DNA of 64,000 bases from an uncultured Bacteroidales bacterium (GTDB lineage Bacteria; Bacteroidota; Bacteroidia; Bacteroidales; Paludibacteraceae): the NCBI GenBank assembly GCA_902799555.1, contig CADCBB010000014.1, positions 44,660 to 108,659 on the forward strand, in the 5' to 3' direction. Numbering within the stretch: position 1 is the first letter of the stretch; each line of letters begins with the position of its first letter. The notes beneath the pieces are model-generated. The model made no database searches. It saw nothing but the letters and a program-made list of their open reading frames with translations, and had not been told where the DNA came from. Below, piece by piece: positions 52,100 to 61,700 of the stretch. Both the position numbers and the translations under genes were made by a program.

Positions 52100-52138
52100 G
52101 TAGAATTCTAGAAATCTAGACATCTAGAGCTCTAGACA
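52100..52138. repeat. CTAGA-type palindromic repeat island
   Basis: Repeated CTAGAAAT/CTAGACAT/CTAGAGCT units. Related islands at 6326-6364 (CTCGA type) and 52705-52743 (CTATAGATCTCG type). Confidence 0.65.
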
Positions 52139-52151
52139 AAAACAACCCATC

Positions 52152-52706
52152 ATGGAGACGAATAATGGATTTTTGCCAAACGCGGTCAATTATAGGAATC
52201 TCATCTTCTACAAGAAGGGAATCATCCTCTACGATATGACCTACTGGTATCAAGACCATTATCTCGTACGCGGCGACCGAACGAAAGATCAGATGGAGCA
52301 AGCGGCTCGCAGCGGTAAGCAAAATGTAGTGGAAGGCACAGCGGATGGAATGACGAGCATTGAGATGGAGATAAAATTGTTGAATACCGCGAGGGGGAGT
52401 CTCTTAGAGCTGATGGAGGACTATGAAGACCAACTGCGATCGAGGAGATTAGAATTATGGGAGAAAGGTCATCCGCGATATGAAAAGATGGTACAATACT
52501 GCTATCATCATCATGATTTGAAGAGCTATCAGCCTTACTATGAGAAGTGGAGCATCGAGGAATTTTGTAATGTGGCACTAACGCTGATACACCAAGCAGA
52601 TAAAGGGATATTAACGTATTTGAAAAAGGTAGAACAGACTTTTCTTGAACAAGGCGGGATCAAAGAACGCATGTTCGCTGCAAGAAAAGAGAAGAGGGGA
52701 TATTGA
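52152..52706 (+). CDS. Four-helix-bundle suffix protein (S23/Avd-like)
   Basis: 184 residues. The family blocks are all present: NLIFYKKGIILYDMTYWY, GDRTKDQMEQAARSGKQNVVEG, TSIEMEIKLLNTARGSLLELMEDYEDQLR, and a C-terminal QGGIKERMFAARKE. These four-helix-bundle proteins are common in Bacteroidetes and related to the 23S rRNA intervening-sequence protein and to Avd of diversity-generating retroelements. No reverse transcriptase or variable repeat is in this window, so a retroelement role is not supported. No promoter of the standard kind was found upstream. Confidence 0.8.
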   Translation: METNNGFLPNAVNYRNLIFYKKGIILYDMTYWYQDHYLVRGDRTKDQMEQAARSGKQNVVEGTADGMTSIEMEIKLLNTARGSLLELMEDYEDQLRSRRLELWEKGHPRYEKMVQYCYHHHDLKSYQPYYEKWSIEEFCNVALTLIHQADKGILTYLKKVEQTFLEQGGIKERMFAARKEKRGY

Positions 52707-52810
52707 CGACGAATCTATAGATCTCGAAATCTAGATATCCTGAAAAAGAAAGTGCAGAAAGCGCAAAATGTGCAAAGCAAAAACAAGATAAAAAGAGAAG
52801 AGAGAAAAAA

Positions 52811-53173
52811 ATGTACCGAATTAGACTATATGTATATGATTTTGGAGATCCGCAAATTAGTGGCCAAGGACATATAAATAGCCAACAAGAATTCGAGAGA
52901 TGGATGGAGCGAAAGGGAGCTATGTATAGAAAAGGCATTGGCATAGGGAGATTTACATTCGAATTGGATGCTCCACAGTCAGCAAGAGACGTCGCTAAAT
53001 GGATTCGTGCAAATTTGAGAACAATGGCGATTACATCAACGAACAAAAGCATCATTTATGCAAGTATAGATAAATTTGATAATGTAACGCAAAAATTCAC
53101 CAAGCAGGGAGGATACAATGGATATGTTGCTGGCAATCGATATATGAAATATGAATGGGGAAATATTTATTGA
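52811..53173 (+). CDS. Unknown small protein
   Basis: 120 residues (MYRIRLYVYDFGDPQISGQG...). Contains alternating strand-like and helical segments and a Gly/Tyr-rich end (GYNGYVAGNRYMKYEWGNIY). AT-rich. Preceded by a third partial copy of the 285-bp repeat tail. It may belong with the PLD-like gene 63 nt downstream. Not recognised. Confidence 0.5.
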   Translation: MYRIRLYVYDFGDPQISGQGHINSQQEFERWMERKGAMYRKGIGIGRFTFELDAPQSARDVAKWIRANLRTMAITSTNKSIIYASIDKFDNVTQKFTKQGGYNGYVAGNRYMKYEWGNIY

Positions 53174-53236
53174 TCATCCAATATTCAAGGTTAAGATGAG
53201 AGACTGCAAAATAGATGCAAATTTTTTATCACATTA

Positions 53237-53833
53237 ATGATTAATAATAAGGACATAGAAAGTGTATCTGTAGAAACTTCTGAAGATTATGGATTCGTAA
53301 ATCAAGGAGGAAGTTATTATTTCTACGATAAGGAAGCAGGGAAACTTCCTCGTCTCTATCAACATATCTTATCAGAGGCGAAAAGTAGGATCGATATTTG
53401 GGATCCATATTTTTCAAAAAGGTCTGCTCAAGTTTTTGATAGTGTCATAAACGATGGTGTAACAATCAATATAATAACAAAATGTAAATCAGAAGGTTTT
53501 TGGGATAAGAGATATGAGACACAAGTAAACGAATTCGCAGACGAAATAAAAAGTGTTTTAAAAGGGAATGAGGTTACTCCTCAATTGTATATTCATTGCT
53601 ATTTTGCTTCACCATTTAAACATGATTGGCATGATAGATATTTAATTATAGATAAAAAGGAGGCATATTTAATAGGTTCTTCACTTGATGATCAAATAAA
53701 ACCACAAAGAAATTTTGGCATATATCATATAGTTGATTCTAAAGATGTAAACTTGATTACACGTAAAATGAATAAATGTATAGAAGATAGGATCTTAGCA
53801 GGAAATACTAAAAATTGTTATAGCAGACAATAA
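53237..53833 (+). CDS. Phospholipase-D-like nuclease
   Basis: 198 residues with one PLD-type active site: His132-Asp133-Arg134...Asp139 (HDRYLIID) followed by IGSSLDD, and an N-terminal RIDIWDPYFS strand typical of PLD nucleases. The usual HxK is HDR, as in several nuclease-like PLD proteins of defence islands. A single motif implies dimerisation. Next to an unknown 588-residue gene (8-nt gap), probably one operon. Role in defence is inferred. Confidence 0.7.
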   Translation: MINNKDIESVSVETSEDYGFVNQGGSYYFYDKEAGKLPRLYQHILSEAKSRIDIWDPYFSKRSAQVFDSVINDGVTINIITKCKSEGFWDKRYETQVNEFADEIKSVLKGNEVTPQLYIHCYFASPFKHDWHDRYLIIDKKEAYLIGSSLDDQIKPQRNFGIYHIVDSKDVNLITRKMNKCIEDRILAGNTKNCYSRQ

Positions 53834-53841
53834 ATTATTAA

Positions 53842-55608
53842 ATGAATAAGGAAATAAAAATATTATTCTCTTCTCGTTCTGAAACTAATTTGGCAAACGA
53901 ATTAGATCTTATAGACTTTGTACGACAATATAGTTGTGGTAATTTGGAGCGGATTGATTCTAAATTGCTCAATGAACAAGTAAAGTATATCTATGAAACT
54001 GAGCCCAATGTCAACGACTATAGGGAGGAAAATGTTGGAGAAATATTTAGTGTACATGACTATAAAGAACAGAGTCTATTGTTGGAATTGATATATTTTC
54101 TTGTGGGGAAAAAACACATAGATGATGCCGAGCCCGTAACATTAGAAAAACTTGACAAGTGGGGTGATTGTGTAATGCAACACGGCTTCTATTTAGGCTA
54201 CGAACTAAAAGCCCAAGATATTAGTAGATTGTTAAAAGATCTCAAACTTGAATATATTATCCGATACTCACGGGATGTAAATCTAAGAGGAAGAGAATGG
54301 GAACAAGTTTGCAAAGATGATTTCAACGAAAAGTTAAGCGATGATGAAATTATCAGTCGTATCAATATATATAACGATGGCGCGTATACTGAACTTCCAG
54401 AAAGTGTTGACACTCTACTATACTATATTAATAGAAATCTGTATTTTGAATACTGGCTTGAGTTATATAACCTATTAACGTACGTTCCATTACAAGGTAG
54501 GTTGATTTATAGCATTCATACTATAGAAGATTGTATAGATATAATTAGTGCGGAAAGTAAGCATAATGTGCATCATCGCAAAGTATTCGCTTACTTGATG
54601 CGCAAAAGAATCTTTGATTTGTTTGTGCAGGAACAAGATTTTATAGAAAGAAATGCGGATAACGAATATCTTAGTGATGAGCAAAGGGAAATAGGTGTGT
54701 CTCTATTAAAAGGCTGGAATAAAAATAAGCAAGGTTTTGCCCAATATATAGTATCAACTTATTGGCCCGATTTTTTCAGCGCAGATGAAATGATAGTTTG
54801 GCTGAGCTCTAAAGATACCCAAAAGCAATCAATGAGAGGTGTCTATAAGAAAAGGTATGGCGAAGCATTACAGTTAGTTGAGAGAATAGCATTCGATGTA
54901 TATGACTTTAAGGGTATAAGTATTGAAGATAAGAACTTGGCTACAATACTATACTTTATCTCTCATGAGCAAATATCTAAAAAAGGACAATGTGAACAAA
55001 TAATACAAAATATTTGTAAAAAGATTTATAATGAAGAACATTTATATCTTCAGTGGCATTTAGATGATGATAGTTTGGAACAGATGCGATCGGTATATGC
55101 CTGTCTTGAGAATTCTGGATTAAACGGAGTAGAAATAGTTCATCCATATATTTCTCCGCTTGACGCGAACAATGTTTCTACTGAGCAAGTTATAAGAATT
55201 CACCAAGGCAACAAATGGTGGTTATCTGTATTGATGTTAAAAACAGAGGAAAGTGAAAGTTATGATGAGTTAATGAGTTATATGGAGACATTGTTCAATT
55301 GTGCAAGAAAGTGTGATTTTCTATTGCACGAGAATTATTTGCTTCCATTTCTAATAGCCGAGATTATTGTGGTAGAGATAATCAAAGAGGCAAAGGATGT
55401 TTTTGAACAAAGATTAATCAATGAAATTGAAGACATCATCTTTGTTGTATCAGTATTAACCACTAATAATGGAAACTTGAGTGAAGAAAACAAAGCCTTA
55501 CTCCAAAGAAAAGTTCAAGAAAGATGGGAGAATGCGAAAAAAGAAGCAACATTCATTCGGAATATTGAGGCTTGTGAAAAATATATTAAGCAAAATGGTT
55601 TAATATAA
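53842..55608 (+). CDS. Unknown 588-residue partner of the PLD-like nuclease
   Basis: 588 residues, soluble, mostly helical, acidic, AT-rich codon use. I find no Walker, nuclease, TIR or membrane motif. A long C-terminal helical segment (LPFLIAEIIVVEIIKEAKDVFEQRLINEIEDI) suggests a helical-repeat scaffold or sensor. Its tight link to the PLD-like gene suggests a two-gene system in which this protein senses or binds a target and the PLD protein cuts nucleic acid. This is inference only. Confidence 0.6.
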   Translation: MNKEIKILFSSRSETNLANELDLIDFVRQYSCGNLERIDSKLLNEQVKYIYETEPNVNDYREENVGEIFSVHDYKEQSLLLELIYFLVGKKHIDDAEPVTLEKLDKWGDCVMQHGFYLGYELKAQDISRLLKDLKLEYIIRYSRDVNLRGREWEQVCKDDFNEKLSDDEIISRINIYNDGAYTELPESVDTLLYYINRNLYFEYWLELYNLLTYVPLQGRLIYSIHTIEDCIDIISAESKHNVHHRKVFAYLMRKRIFDLFVQEQDFIERNADNEYLSDEQREIGVSLLKGWNKNKQGFAQYIVSTYWPDFFSADEMIVWLSSKDTQKQSMRGVYKKRYGEALQLVERIAFDVYDFKGISIEDKNLATILYFISHEQISKKGQCEQIIQNICKKIYNEEHLYLQWHLDDDSLEQMRSVYACLENSGLNGVEIVHPYISPLDANNVSTEQVIRIHQGNKWWLSVLMLKTEESESYDELMSYMETLFNCARKCDFLLHENYLLPFLIAEIIVVEIIKEAKDVFEQRLINEIEDIIFVVSVLTTNNGNLSEENKALLQRKVQERWENAKKEATFIRNIEACEKYIKQNGLI

Positions 55609-55652
55609 TTCTCTTATGTAAATAATAAGAAATACCCAAAACATAATACCAT

Positions 55653-55685
55653 ATAATACTGAGATAATACTGAGCGCGTACGCGC
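55653..55685 (+). promoter_or_regulatory. 11-bp tandem repeat and GC palindrome before the third adhesin
   Basis: Two perfect copies of ATAATACTGAG (55653-55663 and 55664-55674) run into GCGCGTACGCGC (55674-55685), 41 nt before the ATG. Same layout as upstream of 21186; no standard promoter boxes. Confidence 0.55.
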
Positions 55686-55726
55686 GTAAAGGATGAAATT
55701 AACAAAAACTTAAAATATAAAACATC

Positions 55727-58700
55727 ATGAAAAAAATTAACTTAATCGAATGGCTATCTAGAAATAGCCATGAAAAACAAAAACCGCAGCGCTTCGCCCG
55801 CTATGCGGCAATGCTAATCATGCTCCTCACCCTCGGTGTGGGACAGATGTGGGGAGGAAGTGTTAGTGGAGGAGAAATCTATTTTGACGCGACCCAGTCT
55901 GGATGGGGAAATAGTTTATCATCCGTTGATTACATTATTTCGCATGATTCATACTCTTGCTGGTATGCAATGACGAAAATCCCTAATACGAATTTGTATT
56001 ATATTTCTTCTGGTTCTTGGGGAGATTCTAAGTATTTTGCTTTCACTGCCAACTATGGTTGGACTGGTAGTGGTGATAATTGCGAGGGAAATTCTTACGA
56101 TAAGCGGAAAGGATATGGACCATCTGGTAAAAAGTACACAGCTAAAAGTACATATGGTGTAAACTCCGGAAGTACGTATCTGTTCTATGCTTCAAGTTCT
56201 GCTAATGATGCATCGATTACAACCTCATCCCCCGCTGGATATTTAGGTGATGGGAAGACATACACTGCTTTGAACTATACTCAGACATTAAACCAAACGC
56301 TTTCAACAAACGGAGGAAGTACATATAGCACATCTACAGCATCAATCGCTACAGTTAAGGTTTCTTCTTATAAGTTAAATGGTGCGAGTAGCTCTACAAG
56401 CACTAGCGGCACTATTGCTGCAGCATCGAGTTCTACATCTTGTTCGGCGGCTCGTACTGCCACGGTTACATATACGGTTAGTAGCGTTGCAACAGGTTAC
56501 GAGTTTGTGGGGTGGTATGACGGAAGCACACAAAAATCTACATCTACTACATATACCTACAACGCTACAGGAGCCAAGACGATTACTGCTCGCTTCAAGG
56601 AAACACAATATTCTTTGACCTTCTCACATAATGGTCATGGTACGGTAGCAGTAGGAGGTTCTACTATTTCTGCAGGAAGTACAGCTAATGTGAACCATAT
56701 TACAACTAAAACATTAGTTGCTACTCCGAATACGGGTTACCAATTCACGGGATGGACTCTGACGGGAACTAATACCAGTGCTGTAACCATTGCAGATTTA
56801 ACTTCTACTGGAGCTTCGACCACTATCAAGGCAACGAATACCGGTGCAACAGTAACAGCAGGTTTTGAAAAAAAGACTTATTCTATCACTTTAGATAAAG
56901 GTGATGGCGATTCTAACGGTTCGGCTACCATCCAACGTGGTGATGGCGCGTTGACAATTTCTTCTCACGCAAGCAAAGATGATTGGAATCTTGTCGGTTA
57001 TTGGACATCCGAAGGCGATCAACTTACAGATGATGAGGGAAATTTAATCGCCGATGTAGGTGATTATACGGATGGAGATGGTAATTGGATTTACGACGAT
57101 GATGCAACCTTAACAGCCCATTGGAGTCAAACGTATTCACTTACCGTCAATGCAGGTTCGAACATCAGTAGTGTCACAGGTTCGAATGCCGATGTTACAT
57201 TAAATTCCAAGTATGCAATTTCGGCGACCCCGCTCTCTGGCTACTCATTTAGTGGATGGACTGCTTCGCCAGCAGCGAACGGTGAGTTTGACGATGCTTC
57301 AAGTGCGAGTACCAATGTAACCGTGAAGAATGGTAACGTAATAGTTACAGGTGCAGCCACGGAGAATATGACGACCGTGACGGTGAACGTAAGTCCTGCG
57401 GGCGCTGGTACGCTGACACTTGATGCCGCTGCTTTCACTCCGGGCAATACCACTACTGCCGGTGTTACAACCGGTCACACAATTGTAGCAACTCCTTCGT
57501 CTGGAAAAGTGTTCCATAATTGGACGAATTCAGGAAACACAGCAGGTTCTGCCTCTACAACTACTTATAACCTTAAGGGTAATGGTAGTGCCGGAACGGG
57601 TACGCTGACAGCAAACTTCGGTGTTGCATCGGGATGGTATATGATAGGAGATAATTTTGGTGGTTGGGGAACTAGTCCATATCCGACATCTGACCAATTA
57701 ACCTATCCGTATCGTGGAATGAGTGGAGTATATTATATTCCGGTTGCTAGTTTACCAACTAATAAGTATTGGAGAGTGCGTACTGGTTCTACGCAATATA
57801 ATACTAGCTCAAGTACAACCGACAATAATACTATCTCGAAGGGTACTATTTATTCACTTTCTACAAATACATCGAACGCAAGTAAACCGAGTTCTGCTTT
57901 GTCAGATGTATGGATTGTTGTGAATACAGGAAGCAGCAAGAAGCTTTGGGTACAAGATCCGCAGATATTCCACAATGTGAATGTAACCAACGAAGGAAGT
58001 GGAAGCAAAGGAACGTATAAAGTAACGTTAAAGACAACTTCTGCGTTTACAAAAGGTTCGAATGTCTTTGAGACTACGCAATACGCGAATGGTGAGACCT
58101 TTACTGTGACGATAACAGGCAAAAGTGGTTACATTCCTACTATTACAATCGGAGGTACTGAGCATACGTTCTGGCAAGAGGCTGCTACCTATTCGGCCGA
58201 TGGTACAATGAGTACCAGCGACATAGCTGTTACTATCTCTTATACTCCGACTCGTGCCGTGCGGTTTGCAAAGACGACAGGTTGTGAGACATTGACGGCA
58301 ACAGGTCCGAGTTCGACAAGTGTTTCGGATAATACTAAAATTAAAGATGGTACTGTAATTACATTCCATCAAGAGAATAGCACCGGATACTCATTCAGTA
58401 AATGGTATAGCAATAATACAGGAACCAGTGGAACTGAGTACTCTACTGATGATGAGGATTTTGCGTTGACGGTTTCCTCAACGCGTTATACCATTTATCC
58501 GATTTATACGGAGAATATGACGACCGTTAACTTGGTAGCAAGTCCGACAGGTAAGGGTACATTCACCAGCGGCGAAGCAGTAAGTTCTGTTTCGGCTGGT
58601 GTAGCTACTAAACCCACTGTAACCGCAGTTCCCGGAACCGGATATCATTTAGCTGGTACTATTTGGAGCGAGAGCAGCGAATACATCTCTCTTTCTGCTA

Positions 58701-61700
58701 CAAATACCGCTTCAACGACTATTTCTGCTACAGGAGCGACAGGCCAATCGGCTGATTTGACGGCTACCTTTACGCCGAATACGTATCAAGTACAATTCCA
58801 TCGCAACGGTGCTTCCGAGTCAACTGTATATCAAGACTTCACCTATGACGTAGCACAGAACCTGACGGCGAACACCTATACTCGCACGGGTTACAATTTC
58901 AGTGGTTGGTCAACAACGAAAGCGCGTGCTGATGCAGGTACTGTGGATTACGCCGACGAAGCAAACGTAAGCAACCTTACTTCGGTTAATAGCGCAACAT
59001 TCCATCTCTATGCTTCATGGAACGCAAAGAGTTATACCGTAACGCTGGATCTTGACGAGGCGAACAAAGGTACGATTGCAGGCGCAGATGGATCTGCTTC
59101 CGTCACCTTTGATGCAGCACCATCCACTATCGCTAACCGTCCGACGGCAGCTAATGGTTATGCCTTAGACGGTTACTATACCGACCATGACGGCGAAGGT
59201 CTGAAAGTCATCAACGGTGACGGTACATGGATTGCTTCTGTTACCGGTTATACAGATGGAGACCAGAAATGGAAACATGATGGCGATGTAACTTTGTATG
59301 CGTACTACAAGAAAGCGGAGATTACCAATCTGGTAGCAGCTCCGGGTGTTATTGCTCCGGGCGAGACGATAACGATCACTCCGACGATTGAACCGACGCC
59401 GACAGGAACAACAAAAGTATGTTATGAGTTGCAATATAGCAACGGAACTCCGCTGCCTTCGCAGCCAGAGTTTAGCTCGGCGGGTGGTAATGCTGTATCG
59501 TTCACGGCTCCGGCAGCGAGTGCAACGTATATCATTCAGGCAGTTCTGGAAACCGGTTCTACCTGTGGTAGTGGAACCGAGTTAAGCAGACGCACCACTA
59601 CTTTCCAAGTTGCCGGCGCACATGACGTGACAGTCAAGTATATGTGCGGTGATTTGAATATCAAGGCTTCGGAAGTTCTGGGAGAAATCCGTCCGCTGAC
59701 ATGGTCGGACGACATCACTGCGCCTACTATTACGGGTTATACTTTTGCTCGTTGGGATGCCGGTGACGGTGTGACGATCAAAGATGGTAGCGGTGAAGAC
59801 AAAACCACTTCTACTTCATCAACTATCAAGATCAAAGCCGTTTACGACGGAACCCTGACAGCTGTGTACACCAAGAAACGTCTGATCTTCTTCAATAACA
59901 CTTTAGGTTGGAGCAATGTATATGTTTATTTCTATAAGAATGGTTCGTATTGGGATAAGGATAAAGGTACAGGAGCTAACACTTCTGATACGTACACTGA
60001 TACTCCGTATAGCGAAGGATTGCATGGAGAAATGACGCAGATAGAAGGAACGAATATTTTCTACTTTGATGCTGAGGCTGCCGGTGTGAATGCTTCATAT
60101 ATTAATGTGGCGTTTACGGAGTTGGATCAGCATGGCTATCATTACTTCGCGAAAACTGGTGATGTTAAAAACAAAGTTATTCGCCGTGGGGACTACTACT
60201 CTACCACTTTGCCAATGTTCGTTCCTTTGGAGGGAATAGAACCCACTGAGATGAACGATAAGTTAGCAGACTACTACAATAAAGGCTATTGGATGAACTA
60301 TCCGGAGAACACAGGTTACACACTACATATTTATGATAGCAAAACTTACGGTTCGGGAAGTTCAATGCAAGTGATTCCTTTTGAGTTTAACGGAGATAAG
60401 ACGATGCCGATGACGGTAAAAGTTGAGTTAAATGCTAATAGGGAGTATGGCTATGAGATTCACCGTGCAGATGGTAATGTATACGGAAATAACTCCAAAG
60501 TGCTGAAAATCAATGACAGCGGCGAGGAAGATCCAGAGGGACTGACTGCAAGTCAACGTGGAGGAATTCAGACTTCTGTTGCCGGAGACTATGAATTTAC
60601 GCTGAACTATGGGGAGAAAGGCGTGGATACATATAAATACCTCATTGGAGTACACTATCCTGTTGCTGCGAACGACTACCGGATCGTTTATACAGATGAG
60701 GCTACTTGGTCAAAAGCTGCACACACTTCCGGCTGGTATCACCCCTCACGCGCAATACATAAGGAAGAAGGATCTAAGGACATTGTTTCGTTCTATGTCA
60801 GCAAAGCGGGCGGAGCCAATGCCGGCATGAAGTTCCAGTATGCCAGTACAATCAATCCAAGTACAGGTGTAGTTACTTGGACGGATGTGCCAAGCGGAAC
60901 AATTGACCTTAGCGGCATTACAGAGTCCGGTGTATATAACTTCCACCTCACGCAAGATGCAAGTTCAATCAGTGTGGAGAAGATAGAGCCTTATACCGGT
61001 AACTATTACATCCGTACCGATTGTGCCGGCAACTCCAAGTGGGAGAACTTCCGCACCTCTGATCACCAGATGACGTATTCGGACTATGCAGAAGCTAACT
61101 CCGGCTACAGCCACTATTACACACACTGGGTAACCAACGGTACGAATGTGAAGTTCTGCATTGCTAATGATTATAGCCAATGCATCACCGATACGCTGAC
61201 GCAGGACTACGGAACGGTTATCGCCAATATTGACGCAGCCGGCGCATTGAATAGCGCGAGTGCCAATATCCGCTTTATGTGGAATCAATCGACTAATAAG
61301 GTAAGCCGTGCGTATATTGGTGGTTCAACAAATGTATCCGATCGATTCCTCGTGCTGGAGGGTGATTCAAAAATGTATGATAAAGATGGTAGCGCATTGA
61401 GTATTAGTGGACTGAATCCTAATGAAGCCAATTTAATTGATGACCAGAACTTCGTCTATGAGCGTGAAATTCAGGTAAACACTAAAGCCCGCGCCAAACT
61501 GACGGCGAAATACAATAGTAATATTCAGTATTTCAAGGGCGGTCCGGGTTCTACGGCAGCAGACTCCGTTGAGTTATTAGGAGGCGATGCAAGCGGTAAA
61601 CACACCATGCGTATCGTTTATGACTTCAAGACCAACCGTCTGGTAACAGCTTATGTTCCGTCCGGTACTATTAATGATGACATTGCTATCAATGCCGACT

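Noticed and set aside
52152-52706. Diversity-generating retroelement suggested by the Avd-like four-helix-bundle gene
   Set aside because: No reverse transcriptase, template repeat or variable repeat was found; most members of this protein family are unrelated to retroelements.
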